64,000 nucleotides of DNA from Acidobacteriaceae bacterium (GCA_003134655.1 PLBY01000059.1:125177-189176); one strand, 5' to 3'; numbered from the stretch's first letter, positions 19,264 through 28,469 are shown. A program made the numbers and translations. The notes: generated by a model not told the origin, from the sequence alone.

Positions 19264-21084
19264 ATGTCACGAAAACCATCCCGAGTAAGCACATTCCTAT
19301 GCGTTCTTCTCTTCCTCGCGATCGTTCCCCAATTCCTCGCGCAGACCGATGACTCCGCCCAAACCATGCGCCCGGTGATTCGCGGACGCCATGCCGCCGT
19401 CGCTTCCATGAAAGCCGAGGCCACCGAAGCCGCCCGCCAAATTCTCGCCATGGGTGGCAATGCCTTCGACGCCGCCGTCGGAGGCCAGGCCGCGCTGGGA
19501 GTCACCGACTTCTCCCTCAACGGCATGGGCAGCGACGCCGTCATTCTCGTCTACAACGCTCATGACAAGAAGGTCTATTCCATCAACGCCGAGCCCCGTG
19601 CCCCCAAGCTCGCAACCATCGAATGGTACGAGAAGAACAACGGAGGCAAGATTCCCGAGAGCGACGGCCTGCTCTCCGGCGGCCTCCCCGGCGCAGTGGA
19701 CGCCTGGTACACCCTGCTCGACCGTTGGGGCACGATGACCTTCGCGCAGGTTCTACAGCCCTCCATCGACCTCGCCGAAAATGGCTTTCCGCTGAGCGAA
19801 TACGGCGCGTCGTACATCGCCGAGTCGAAGAAAATTCTCAAATATCCCACGACCCTCAAAATCTATCTACCGAACGGCCGTCCGCCGAAGGCCGGCGAGA
19901 TCCTCAAAAACCCGGACTTGGCACGTACTCTCAAGAAACTGGTCGAAGCCGAAAAGGCGAATCAGTCGAAAGGTCGGCACGAGGCGCTGAAAGCCGCGCG
20001 CGACCGCTTCTACAAAGGCGACATTGCTAAAGAACTGGCCGCTTTCTCCGAGGCCAATAGCGGCCTGTTCCGCTACGAAGACTTCGCCGAATACACTGCC
20101 GAGGTCGAGACCCCAGTTTCCATCAACTACCGTGGCTATCAGATCTACAAAAATCCGTCAGCCAGCCAGGGACCAGCCGAACTCATTGCACTCAATCTTC
20201 TCGAGGGCTACGACCTCAAAGCCCTTGGCCACAATAGCCCGGACTTCCTTCACACCAATGTGGAAGCCGTAAAACTCGCCATGGCCGATCGCGAAAAATA
20301 TCTCGGCGACATGGACTTCATCAAGATTCCCTACGAGGGCCTGCTCTCGAAAGATTACGCCCGAGAGCGCAGAAAGCTCATCGACCCCGCGAAAGCCTCG
20401 CTCGAACTGCGCCCCGGTTCGCCAGAGAAATTCACGGCGAACACCCCCCTGCTAGATCGCCCGGTGCACGCGGTCCTCGACGGCGATGCCAGCCATGACG
20501 GCGATACCAGCTATATCGCGGTCGTGGACCAAGATCGCAACATGGTCAGCTTCGAGCCCAGCCTCCACAGCTCCTTTGGGACCGGGGTCGTCATGGGCAA
20601 CACTGGCATCATCTTCAATTGCCGCGGCGACTATTACTCTCTCAAGCGCGGCGAAGCCAACGCGCTTGAACCTGGCAAGCGCCCGCGCAGCACACTGCAA
20701 AGCACGCTGGTCATGAAAGACGGCCAGCCCTACGCGATCATGGGCAGTCCTGGCGGTGACGACCAGGTCATGCGCACCATGCAGACTCTGATCAACATGA
20801 TCGACTTCGGCATGAACATCCAGCAGGCCATTGAGGCCGCACGCTGGTCCTCGCGCGCTTTTCCCGCCTCGCCCTTTCCCCACACCATGTATCCCGGCGA
20901 CCTTGCTGTTGAGTCGCGCATCCCGGAAGCGACGCGGCAGGCGCTCATCGCCCGCGGCCACAAGCTGCACGTCGCGCCTCCCTGGTCGCTCGGTTCGAAC
21001 GCCGGGATCGTTATCGACGGCAACACGGGAGTGCTCAGCGCCGGCGCCGATCCTCGTGTCGATGCCTACGCCTGGGCCTGGTGA
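19264..21084 (+). CDS. ggt: Gamma-glutamyltransferase (exported)
   Basis: The roughly 606-residue N-terminal-nucleophile hydrolase starts with a signal peptide (basic MSRKPSR, hydrophobic core, cut near LAQ). The N-terminal MGGNAFDAAVGGQAALGV segment and the self-processing Thr415 in GDTSYIAVVD, followed by SFEPSLHSSFGTGV, are family hallmarks. Autocleavage before Thr415 yields two subunits that hydrolyse glutathione or gamma-glutamyl compounds in the periplasm. I chose ATG 19264; frames from 19111 or 19246 run through the upstream repeat. Its position after cstA/ybdD suggests peptide and amino-acid scavenging. Confidence 0.9.
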   Translation: MSRKPSRVSTFLCVLLFLAIVPQFLAQTDDSAQTMRPVIRGRHAAVASMKAEATEAARQILAMGGNAFDAAVGGQAALGVTDFSLNGMGSDAVILVYNAHDKKVYSINAEPRAPKLATIEWYEKNNGGKIPESDGLLSGGLPGAVDAWYTLLDRWGTMTFAQVLQPSIDLAENGFPLSEYGASYIAESKKILKYPTTLKIYLPNGRPPKAGEILKNPDLARTLKKLVEAEKANQSKGRHEALKAARDRFYKGDIAKELAAFSEANSGLFRYEDFAEYTAEVETPVSINYRGYQIYKNPSASQGPAELIALNLLEGYDLKALGHNSPDFLHTNVEAVKLAMADREKYLGDMDFIKIPYEGLLSKDYARERRKLIDPAKASLELRPGSPEKFTANTPLLDRPVHAVLDGDASHDGDTSYIAVVDQDRNMVSFEPSLHSSFGTGVVMGNTGIIFNCRGDYYSLKRGEANALEPGKRPRSTLQSTLVMKDGQPYAIMGSPGGDDQVMRTMQTLINMIDFGMNIQQAIEAARWSSRAFPASPFPHTMYPGDLAVESRIPEATRQALIARGHKLHVAPPWSLGSNAGIVIDGNTGVLSAGADPRVDAYAWAW

Positions 21085-21189
21085 GCGTGTGGGAACATGA
21101 CGTCGCAAATGGGACTCCGAACAGTGTTGATCTCCGACGCTCAAGGTTGCCACTAGGACGACCGCCGGTTCCGCGATAAACTGCTCTCA

Positions 21190-21693
21190 ATGCGAGTCCT
21201 GGGCATCGATTGTGGAGGAGAGTATACCGGCTACGGCGTAGTCGAGATGGATGCGCGCGGCAAACTCTGTTGCCTGACCTGCGGCGCCATCAAGCTCTCC
21301 CCGCGGGAAGTCCTGCCCAAGCGCTTGTCCCGCATCTTCACGCAACTCGGCGAGATTATTGTCCAGCACCAGCCCGATGAAGTCGCGATTGAAGACGTCT
21401 TCTACGCGCTCAACGTGAAGTCCGCGCTGAAGCTAGGCCAGGTTCGCGGAGTTGCCATGCTCGCCGCCTCCACCGCGGGACTGGAGGTCGCCGAATACTC
21501 GCCGCTGACCATCAAATCGTCGGTCGTCGGCTATGGCCGCGCCGAGAAGCAGCAAGTCCAGCACATGGTCACGCGGCTGCTTGAGCTTGCCGAACCGCCC
21601 GAACCCATGGACGCCTCCGACGCGCTGGCCATCGCCATCTGCCATCTGCACACGGCCGGGACCCTCAGCCGGCAGCGCGTCGCGGCCCGATAA
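21190..21693 (+). CDS. ruvC: Holliday junction resolvase RuvC
   Basis: The 167-residue RNase-H-fold nuclease carries the four acidic catalytic residues: D7 in LGIDCG, E68 in AIEDVF, and D141 and D144 in MDASDAL. RuvC cuts Holliday junctions made by RuvAB. It is of normal length. It stands alone here: ruvA and ruvB are not within the window. The ATG lies 105 bases after the ggt stop, so it probably has its own promoter. Confidence 0.95.
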   Translation: MRVLGIDCGGEYTGYGVVEMDARGKLCCLTCGAIKLSPREVLPKRLSRIFTQLGEIIVQHQPDEVAIEDVFYALNVKSALKLGQVRGVAMLAASTAGLEVAEYSPLTIKSSVVGYGRAEKQQVQHMVTRLLELAEPPEPMDASDALAIAICHLHTAGTLSRQRVAAR

Positions 21694-21808
21694 AATCCAA
21701 TTCATCCCCGTTTTTGGCATAATTGCGTGGTTGCAGTTTGTGGCCACTTCCACGACCAGTAAGAATCTGATGCTGACGATCGCAACCGGAGAGCCAAATT
21801 CCGATCGC

Positions 21809-22498
21809 ATGGAATGCAAGCGGCGATTCGCCCGCCCGTCCGCGATCCTTGTAGTCGCGTGCCTCGTTCTGCTCTGTGGCCTCCCCGCCCGCGCGGCTGA
21901 TCCCGCCACCGTCACCTTCTCCCTCGACTTTCCAAAGTCGGATCCCGAGCGTTATTCCATCACCGTACAATCCGACGGCCGTGCCCATTACGAATGTCTG
22001 GCAAGAATCTCGGATGAGTCCGAGGACCGCGAAACCTACCAGACCGAATTCACGTTCACGGATGCAACCCGGGCCCGGATTTTCGACCTCGCCGCTCAAG
22101 CTCATTATTTTTCCGGAAAAATCGATTCCGGCAATCGGAAACTGGCTTTCACCGGCGCCAAGAAACTGATCTACAAAGACGGTCAGCGCGAATCCAGCGC
22201 GGCTTACAATTTTTCCTCGCTGCCCGCTGTCCAACAGTTGACGACTTTGTTTCAGAGCGTGTCTGCTACGCTGGAGTTCGGACGCCGTCTCGCCCACGAC
22301 CGCCGCTACCAGAAACTCGCTCTCGACGACGAGTTGAAGCACATGGAAGATCAGGCTCGGCGTGGAGACCTCATCGAACTGCAAGCCGTAAAGCCCGTCC
22401 TGCAGGAGATTCATGACGACGGCTCCGTTCTGAACGTCGTACGAGCCCGCGCCCAGCGGATCATGGATATGGGCGACACCTCACCAGCCACACATTAA
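21809..22498 (+). CDS. Exported protein of unknown function
   Basis: From ATG 21809 the product has 229 residues: a signal peptide (MECKRRFARPS, hydrophobic core, cleavage near ARA-AD), then a mostly soluble domain with an early beta-strand pattern (TVTFSLDFP..., SITVQSDGRAHYEC) and a long helical C-terminus with many charged residues. No known family was recognised. An in-frame ATG at 21770 is an alternative. It lies between ruvC and the GH51 gene in the same direction, 29 bases before the latter, and may be co-transcribed with it. Confidence 0.7.
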   Translation: MECKRRFARPSAILVVACLVLLCGLPARAADPATVTFSLDFPKSDPERYSITVQSDGRAHYECLARISDESEDRETYQTEFTFTDATRARIFDLAAQAHYFSGKIDSGNRKLAFTGAKKLIYKDGQRESSAAYNFSSLPAVQQLTTLFQSVSATLEFGRRLAHDRRYQKLALDDELKHMEDQARRGDLIELQAVKPVLQEIHDDGSVLNVVRARAQRIMDMGDTSPATH

Positions 22499-22527
22499 TC
22501 CAGACGCTATTCAAGGAGAGAACTGCG

Positions 22528-24141
22528 ATGCAAAGGCGAACGCTCTTGAAGGGTGCGGTGGCGCTCAGCGCCTCCCTGGCTTTGAATCGCAAGGCTCTGT
22601 TCGCGACGGCGGCAGACTCGCGCATCGAGGTCCTTCTCGACGAACCGCTCGGCACCATCTCGCCCGCCGTCTACGGGCACTTCACCGAGATGCTGGGCGC
22701 CGTCGTCTACGATGGCATCTGGGTCGGCGAAAACTCCAAGATTCCCAACACCGGCGGCATCCGCAAAACGGTTATCGAAAAGCTCCGCCAGATTAAGGCC
22801 CCGATGGTTCGCTGGCCCGGAGGCTGCTTCGCCGATAGCTACGACTGGACGGACGGAATCGGCGTCCCGGCGAAGCGTCCCGAACGGGGCGGATTCTGGA
22901 GAGGCGAGCCCAACGCTTTCGGCACTCCCGAATTCATGCGCTTTTGCCGACTCACCGGCGCGGAGCCCTACTTCGCCGCCAACGTTCGCAGCCTGTCTCC
23001 CTTGGCGTTCGATCACTGGATCGAGTACTGCAACGCCCCTGTCGAAAAAAGTTCTCTCGGCCGCATGCGTGCCGACGACGGCTCTCGCGACCCCTACAAC
23101 GTCAAGTACTGGGGCATCGGCAACGAAGCCTGGGGCTGTGGTGGCAACCTCACCCCCGCGGAATACAGCGAAGAATTTCGCAAGTTCACCACCTGGACTC
23201 CCGGCTACGGCGCGCCTCTAAATTTCATCGCCGTCGGACCCGGGAGTGACGATCTCGATTGGACCGAGCAGTTTTGCCTTTCTACTTTCGCCGGCAAGCG
23301 CGCCATCAATCCCAAGACCGTTTACGGATGGTCGATTCACCACTACACCTGGGACTTGGCTCGCGGCAAAACTCACGACTGGGATGCCGCCAAAGGCGAC
23401 GCTCTCCAGTTCGACCAGCAGGACTGGTACGAGGTCTTCCGCGAGGGCGGGAAGATTGAGAAGATCATGCTCTCCAATTGGGACGTCCTCGGCCAGTATG
23501 ATCCCGGCCACCACATCAAACTGGTCGTCGACGAATATGGCACCTGGTACAAGCCCGGCAGCGAAGTGGACTCCTCCCACAGCCTGGGCCAGCAAATCAC
23601 TCTTCGCGACGCCCTGCTGACCGCTCAGACCCTCGACATCTTCAACCGCCACGCCGAAAAGATGGGGATCGGGGCCTGCGCGCAGCTCATCAACTGCCTC
23701 AACTCTCTGTTCCTGTCCTACGAAGACAAGTTCATTGTGACTCCGAACTTCTTCGTTTTCGACATATACCAGTCTCACCAGGGAGCCACCGCCGTCCGCG
23801 CCGAATTCAGCGCGCCGCAAGTCAACTACCAGCGCGACAGCCATCCCGCAACGTTCTGGGGACTCAACGGATCCGCGTCGCTAAAGGACAAGACTCTGAC
23901 GTTAACGGTGGTGAACCCCCACACTACCGAGAACCGAGAGGCCGAAATTGCTCTCCGCGGGGGATCTCTTTCATCGGTCGAGGCGGTCGTCCTCACCAAT
24001 TCCGATATTCATGCCCACAACACCTTCGACCATCCCGAGTTCGTCTCTGCGGTCACCCAGAAGATCCCCGCATCGGGGGCAACTGTTCGCTATACCTTTG
24101 CCCCGGCGTCGGTGACCAAGCTGTCGATTACCCTTAGCTGA
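22528..24141 (+). CDS. GH51 alpha-L-arabinofuranosidase, Tat-like signal
   Basis: The 537-residue glycoside hydrolase has the GH51 motifs: WPGGCFADSYDW near residues 96-107, the acid/base E200 in GIGNEAWG and the nucleophile E336 in VVDEYGTWY, then a beta-sandwich C-terminal domain. It releases arabinofuranose from plant arabinan or arabinoxylan. The N-terminus MQRRTLLKGA followed by an Ala/Leu core resembles a twin-arginine signal, suggesting export in folded form. AAGGAG stands ten bases before the ATG. No other carbohydrate-degrading gene is adjacent. Confidence 0.9.
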   Translation: MQRRTLLKGAVALSASLALNRKALFATAADSRIEVLLDEPLGTISPAVYGHFTEMLGAVVYDGIWVGENSKIPNTGGIRKTVIEKLRQIKAPMVRWPGGCFADSYDWTDGIGVPAKRPERGGFWRGEPNAFGTPEFMRFCRLTGAEPYFAANVRSLSPLAFDHWIEYCNAPVEKSSLGRMRADDGSRDPYNVKYWGIGNEAWGCGGNLTPAEYSEEFRKFTTWTPGYGAPLNFIAVGPGSDDLDWTEQFCLSTFAGKRAINPKTVYGWSIHHYTWDLARGKTHDWDAAKGDALQFDQQDWYEVFREGGKIEKIMLSNWDVLGQYDPGHHIKLVVDEYGTWYKPGSEVDSSHSLGQQITLRDALLTAQTLDIFNRHAEKMGIGACAQLINCLNSLFLSYEDKFIVTPNFFVFDIYQSHQGATAVRAEFSAPQVNYQRDSHPATFWGLNGSASLKDKTLTLTVVNPHTTENREAEIALRGGSLSSVEAVVLTNSDIHAHNTFDHPEFVSAVTQKIPASGATVRYTFAPASVTKLSITLS

Positions 24142-24279
24142 GCAGTTTTCCGGCCTGAAAACTGGACGTCGTCCGCATCGACCCCTGTACGACCGGCCAA
24201 TATTAGGGTGACCCAAGTTTTACAACTCCCGCCCCGGAACCGTGTTCTAATAGTCAAAGAACGCCTTCCGGGGGTTGCT

Positions 24280-25584
24280 ATGTCCAATCTCTCCGTTTCC
24301 AGATTCAATGTTGTTGTTCTGACGGCCGCTGCCTGCGCGCTTTTCGCGCTGCCCGCTCTGGCCGCCTCGCAGGCGCGCATCGTGCGCCTGAGCGACGTAC
24401 AAGGATCGGTTCAGATCGACAAGAACACTGGCATGGGTTTTGAGAACGCGTTCCTCAACCTCCCTATTACACAAGGGGCGCAGGTGAGGACGCATGACCG
24501 CGGACGTGCCGAAATCGAGTTCGAAGACGGCAGTTCGCTGCGCCTCACTCCGAACACGACGGTAGAATTCAGCACCCTCGGCCTGAGTGACTCTGGCCAG
24601 CGCATCTCGGTCGTTAACCTAGTCGAGGGCATGGCATACGTGAACTGGCTCGGCAAAGACCAGATCACGCTCAACTTCTCCCGCGAGAAAATCTCGCTCG
24701 ATCACGCCGCCCACTTCCGGGTCAATACCTCGACCGACGTCGCTAATCTGGCCGTCTTCAAAGGCGATCTCGACGTCGAAGGCCCAGCCGGGAAAGTCGT
24801 GGTCGCGAAAAAGAAAACGGCCACCTTCGACGCAGCGGACAACGACAAGTCAACCCTTGCCAACAACGTCCAAGAAGCCCCGCTCGATTCCTGGGACAAA
24901 GAAGCCACGGCTTATCACGATCAATATGCGAAGAACAATTCCTCGCCGTACGGCTATGGCGTGAGCGATCTGAATTACTACGGCTCCTATAGCAACGTCC
25001 CCGGCTACGGAACGATGTGGCAGCCCTACTTCACGGGGGTCGGCTGGGATCCGTTCATGGATGGCGCCTGGTCCTTCTATCCCGGTTACGGCTACATGTT
25101 CGCCTCGGCCTATCCCTGGGGATGGATGCCTTACCGCTACGGAAGCTGGATGATGGTCCCTGGAATGGGCTGGATGTGGCAGCCCGGCGGCTGGAATTCC
25201 TGGGTCACTGTCCCGCATTATGCCGGGACGCTGCCCGTCAATTTCCACCCACTGGTTGCGCCTGTGACTGGGACTGTGAGGACCGTCGCGGTAGGGAAGG
25301 GCGGATCGGTTTCACCAATGCCGCCATCGCGCGTCCTGGTCAGTGCCGGTTCGGCGGGCATGGGGATTCCGCGCGGCTCGCTCGAGAATCTCAACCACCT
25401 GAATCACCAGGTGGCCAAGTCCGGATTCGTCGAAGTGCGGCCGGCACCGCAATTCTCAACAAGCTCGCCCAGGCCCGCTTCGGGCTACAGCGCGCCACAA
25501 CACAGCACTATGTCGGCTCCGTCAGCGGGCCACAGCACGTCGTCGTCGTCCTCCGGACATTCTTCGACCGGTTCGCATCACTAG
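24280..25584 (+). CDS. Exported FecR-domain protein with DUF6600-like aromatic repeats
   Basis: The roughly 434-residue protein has a signal peptide (cleavage near LAA-SQ), then a FecR-type beta domain at about residues 35-180 (RIVRLSDVQGSVQID, EFEDGSSLRLTPNT). A long Tyr/Trp/Gly/Pro-rich region with WGWMPYRYGSWMMVPGMGW-like units follows, and a Ser/His/Pro-rich tail. Unlike iron-signalling FecR, it has no cytoplasmic N-terminus and no partner sigma factor or TonB receptor beside it, so a structural or binding role outside the inner membrane is more likely. A good intrinsic terminator follows. Confidence 0.75.
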   Translation: MSNLSVSRFNVVVLTAAACALFALPALAASQARIVRLSDVQGSVQIDKNTGMGFENAFLNLPITQGAQVRTHDRGRAEIEFEDGSSLRLTPNTTVEFSTLGLSDSGQRISVVNLVEGMAYVNWLGKDQITLNFSREKISLDHAAHFRVNTSTDVANLAVFKGDLDVEGPAGKVVVAKKKTATFDAADNDKSTLANNVQEAPLDSWDKEATAYHDQYAKNNSSPYGYGVSDLNYYGSYSNVPGYGTMWQPYFTGVGWDPFMDGAWSFYPGYGYMFASAYPWGWMPYRYGSWMMVPGMGWMWQPGGWNSWVTVPHYAGTLPVNFHPLVAPVTGTVRTVAVGKGGSVSPMPPSRVLVSAGSAGMGIPRGSLENLNHLNHQVAKSGFVEVRPAPQFSTSSPRPASGYSAPQHSTMSAPSAGHSTSSSSSGHSSTGSHH

Positions 25585-25604
25585 GTTAGTCAGCGTGAAA
25601 GAGG

Positions 25605-25636
25605 CAGGGCGGCCTAAAGGGCTGCCCTGTTTCTTC
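25605..25636 (+). terminator. Intrinsic terminator after the FecR-domain gene
   Basis: CAGGGCGGCC-TAAAG-GGCTGCCCTG forms a ten-pair stem with one G-U pair and is followed by TTTCTT. It lies 21 bases after the stop at 25584 and reads in the plus direction. It also separates this gene from the convergent minus-strand operon ending at 25658. Confidence 0.7.
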
Positions 25637-25657
25637 GGATCCGCAAGGCAGGGGATT

Positions 25658-26251
25658 TTACTCCGAGTTTTGCGCAGTCATCTCTCCCCGCAGTTTCAGC
25701 AGGCTCGTCAACTCTGCTCGTTTCTTCCGCCGATACCATGCCATCGCTCCGAAGAATGCCACGGTGCAGATCCACACAATGTCAATCCGCAGCGAACTGA
25801 ACCATAGCCAATTCCCCAGAGGCGCGTGCCCCTGAACGGAATGTTTGTACCCCCACCCCAGACCGAATGCGACTTCACACAGAAAGAGGGCACCTGCGAA
25901 CCAAATCGTGGTCAGCGCACTCTGGCAGCGCCGCACTGAAAGCTCCACAAAAGCGGCGGTGTCTAACGCCGATGGCGCCCAGAGCCCGCGGTTCGCCGTT
26001 AACACAAACGCCCAGGCCGCAGCCAGGAACACCCACGTGGCAACAGCGACCAGTGCAACATCCGCATCCGTCGAGCGCAACGCCCACGCGGTCGTACCGC
26101 CGCCCATCACAATCGTCACCACTGTGTCGGCGAGCAACCCGATCTTCATCAGCCGCGACTGCCGCTCCACACTCCTGCGCAAGTTCACAGGGACCGCTGT
26201 ATCTCTCTGCCACTGCTCCCGCCAGATCTCCAGTTCAACGTCGGTGTTCAT
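25658..26251 (-). CDS. Four-helix membrane protein, possible anti-sigma factor
   Basis: The 197-residue protein has a soluble N-terminus (WREQWQRD, residues 1-33) and four predicted transmembrane helices at about 35-58, 65-86, 112-134 and 155-176, ending in a basic cytoplasmic tail. No conserved family was recognised, and no zinc-finger HxxxCxxC anti-sigma motif is present. Its start overlaps the stop of the ECF sigma gene by four bases (ATGA), the usual arrangement for a cognate anti-sigma factor. That function is an inference from position only. Confidence 0.75.
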   Translation of the reverse strand: MNTDVELEIWREQWQRDTAVPVNLRRSVERQSRLMKIGLLADTVVTIVMGGGTTAWALRSTDADVALVAVATWVFLAAAWAFVLTANRGLWAPSALDTAAFVELSVRRCQSALTTIWFAGALFLCEVAFGLGWGYKHSVQGHAPLGNWLWFSSLRIDIVWICTVAFFGAMAWYRRKKRAELTSLLKLRGEMTAQNSE

Positions 26252-26802
26252 TTCCAGTTCTCCAACAAATCGTGCAGAAGTTGCCGCGCCCGATTCAAAC
26301 GAACCCCTACATTACTCTCTGAAATCCCCAGCACTTCTGAAATCTCTTTGTATCCCAAGCCCTCGAGCGTCAGCATGATCACCTGACGGTAGGCGACGGG
26401 CAGGCGATGCACCGCTTGCCTCAGCTTGCCGGCTCTTTGCCGCTGCGCGAGATCCGACTCCGGTCCGGGCGCGGGATCGTGCACTTCAATCTCCTCGTCT
26501 TCTATGGACCCGCTCGTTTGGGATCGCGCCCGCGTCAAATAAGTGATGCCGCGGTTGTGAGCGATTCTGAAAGCGAAGGTGCGCTCCGAACTCTCGCCGC
26601 GAAACCGGGGCAAAGCCTGCCAGATCGCGAATGCGATTTCCTGCAACAGATCATCCCGGTCACTCAGGGTATTGGTGTAGCTCGCGGCCAGGCGCGAGAG
26701 TGCGGGGCCGTTGGCCGCGAGAATGCGTTCGAAATGCTGCTCCAGTATGGCTCGGTCCAAGCTTGCCCGGTCCGCCATGGTGGATGATCCAATCTCCACC
26801 AT
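26248..26802 (-). CDS. ECF-family RNA polymerase sigma factor
   Basis: The roughly 184-residue protein has sigma-70 region 2 (DRDDLLQEIAFAIWQALPRF, then FAFRIAHNRGITYLTR) and region 4 (LPVAYRQVIMLTLEGLGYKE and SEVLGISESNVGVRLNRAR), with a short acidic linker between them. It directs RNA polymerase to a dedicated promoter set. The start is uncertain: ATG at 26832, 26802 or 26778; the first overlaps the permease gene. It is the third gene of a minus-strand operon after a NatAB-like transporter and overlaps a membrane protein that may control it. Confidence 0.88.
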   Translation of the reverse strand: MVEIGSSTMADRASLDRAILEQHFERILAANGPALSRLAASYTNTLSDRDDLLQEIAFAIWQALPRFRGESSERTFAFRIAHNRGITYLTRARSQTSGSIEDEEIEVHDPAPGPESDLAQRQRAGKLRQAVHRLPVAYRQVIMLTLEGLGYKEISEVLGISESNVGVRLNRARQLLHDLLENWK

Positions 26803-26809
26803 CGCTGCG

Positions 26810-27592
26810 TCAGTTCCCGTAAATGATCTCATCGCGCTGTAACCTGTTCGCGGCAGCCAGCAGGATCACGATCGCCAGGCCAACCGTCAGGCATCCCAGC
26901 ACAATGGGTTCAAAGAGCGATGTTCCATCGCCGTTCACCAGCGCTTCCAACTGCAACTGCTGTCCGACGAGAGGCAGGAAGTTGCACCATACCCGTTTCG
27001 CCGCAGGACTGAACACCAGGAACATTCCAATCCCCATCGGAAGGAACACAATCAACGACAGATAAGTTTGCGCTTCCTTCACCCCGCGCGACACGGTTGA
27101 GATTAGCAATTGTACCGACGCGGCAAGAAACGGCAGGGAAGCGAGTCCCAAGGCGCCAGGCAGCAATCTCCCGGGCCCTGCGGAGATGTGAGTACCCGCC
27201 GTCGCGAACACGATCAGAAACCCCAGCACGTCGACGACGAGCCCGGCCAATGCAAAGAAGCTGACCGCCAGCCATTTCCCCAACACCACGTTTCGTCTGG
27301 AAACCGGATTGAGCAGCAAAGGCAGCAGCGACCGCCGTTCTCTTTCCCCCGCAACCGTATCCATGGCAATGTTCATCCCGCCAACAAATGTTGAGACCAG
27401 GGTGAAGATCGCCATCATGCCAGTCAGAACCGCCGATTCCGACTCCGGCTTAGCGTTGGCGTGTGTCGCCATCGAAACCAGTCCGACCACCGCCGGACCC
27501 ATCAGGGCATAGAACAGCGACGCCATCACCGATCGGACGTCCCGCAGTCCGTCGACGATCTCTTTCCGCGCAATCGTCAGTGCTGGATTCAT
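26810..27592 (-). CDS. ABC-2 type transporter permease (NatB-like)
   Basis: The 260-residue permease has an N-terminal amphipathic start (ARKEIVDGLRDVRSV), about six transmembrane helices, a large extracytoplasmic loop after the first and the conserved VAGERERRSLLPLLLNPVSR cytoplasmic segment typical of NatB/ABC-2 exporters. It pairs with the ATPase gene upstream, separated by only two bases. NatAB in Bacillus exports sodium; other relatives export drugs or lipids, so the substrate here is open. Confidence 0.85.
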   Translation of the reverse strand: MNPALTIARKEIVDGLRDVRSVMASLFYALMGPAVVGLVSMATHANAKPESESAVLTGMMAIFTLVSTFVGGMNIAMDTVAGERERRSLLPLLLNPVSRRNVVLGKWLAVSFFALAGLVVDVLGFLIVFATAGTHISAGPGRLLPGALGLASLPFLAASVQLLISTVSRGVKEAQTYLSLIVFLPMGIGMFLVFSPAAKRVWCNFLPLVGQQLQLEALVNGDGTSLFEPIVLGCLTVGLAIVILLAAANRLQRDEIIYGN

Positions 27593-27594
27593 AG

Positions 27595-28320
27595 TCAGTT
27601 GCTCCTTGTAGCGTCTGCCAACTCGATGAACGCTTCCTCAAGCGACGTAGTTTCTGCCTGCGAGCAAAGTTCTTGAGGCGAACCCTCGGCGACGATCCTC
27701 CCGCCCGCGATGATCACCACCCGGTCGCACAGAGCCCGCACTTCTTCGAGCACATGACTCGAGTAAACGATGCACGTGCCCGCGTCACGCAGTCGTCTCA
27801 GCAAATCTCGCAGCGACCGGATCGTCGGGATGTCCAACCCATTTGTCGGTTCGTCCAGCAGCAAGTTCTGAGGAGAATGGAGAAGCGCCCGGCCCAGGGC
27901 GGTCTTCATGCTCTCGCCTTGCGAGAATCCGTGCGTTCTCCGGTCGGCAATCGCTTCGAGACCAAGAATGGAGACCACGGCTTCGATTCGTTCCGCAAGC
28001 AAATCTGCCGGCATGCCCCGCAGTCTCCCGAAGAAGGCGAGATTCTCCCGAACCGTCAGCCTGCTGTAGATGCCAATGTGGTCGAGCAGGGCCCCGATGC
28101 GCCGCTGCCGGTCCAGCGCGTCCCCGGAAGAAGTATCGTCAACCACAATGGATCCGGACTCCGGCTGCAGTACTCCGCAAATCATGCGCAGCGTAGTAGT
28201 CTTGCCCGCGCCATTTGCGCCCAGCAAGCCAGTAATCGTCCCATCCGGTGCCTCAAATGACAGTTCTTTCACGACGGGACGGGCGTCGAAGCTTTTTGCG
28301 AGTTTTTGAATTGTGATCAT
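27595..28320 (-). CDS. ABC transporter ATP-binding protein (NatA-like)
   Basis: The 241-residue ATPase has Walker A GANGAGKT (residues 34-41), the Q-loop region at about 80-85, Walker B LLLDEPTNGLD and the switch His in SSHVLEE. The signature motif is FSQGE instead of LSGGQ, a variation seen in some NatA/CcmA-type proteins. It is the first gene of a four-gene minus-strand operon with permease, ECF sigma factor and small membrane protein. The start lies about ten bases after a putative ECF -10 element, with no clear ribosome-binding site, so its mRNA may be nearly leaderless. Confidence 0.9.
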   Translation of the reverse strand: MITIQKLAKSFDARPVVKELSFEAPDGTITGLLGANGAGKTTTLRMICGVLQPESGSIVVDDTSSGDALDRQRRIGALLDHIGIYSRLTVRENLAFFGRLRGMPADLLAERIEAVVSILGLEAIADRRTHGFSQGESMKTALGRALLHSPQNLLLDEPTNGLDIPTIRSLRDLLRRLRDAGTCIVYSSHVLEEVRALCDRVVIIAGGRIVAEGSPQELCSQAETTSLEEAFIELADATRSN

Positions 28321-28330
28321 GTTCGTAATG

Positions 28331-28364
28331 CTTAGGTAGTCCCAACCGGCTGGAAATCCTTACA
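28331..28364 (-). promoter_or_regulatory. ECF-type promoter candidate of the natAB-sigma operon
   Basis: On the minus strand TGTAAGG (28364-28358) and GACTACC (28341-28335) are 16 bases apart, the usual spacing of ECF sigma promoters, whose -35 often carries an AAC/AAG core. No standard sigma-70 boxes are evident. Because the operon encodes an ECF sigma factor, autoregulation is a natural hypothesis; it is inferred, not shown. Confidence 0.4.
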
Positions 28365-28395
28365 GGAAATTTATGCACTCGCGAAAGTGATTGAA

Positions 28396-28434
28396 CTTGA
28401 AGAAACAGAAAGGGCGGCCGCGGGGCCGCCCTGT
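28396..28434 (-). terminator. Intrinsic terminator after the MEMO-family gene
   Basis: Reading the minus strand, CAGGGCGGCC-CCGC-GGCCGCCCT forms a strong stem followed by TTCTGTTTCTTC. It lies about 100 bases after the stop of the gene ending at 28531 and before the natA-like promoter, so it insulates the two units. The stem resembles the one at 25605. Confidence 0.6.
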
Positions 28435-28469
28435 TCCATTGAGACCTTGATCGAATCTGATTCCGGGTA

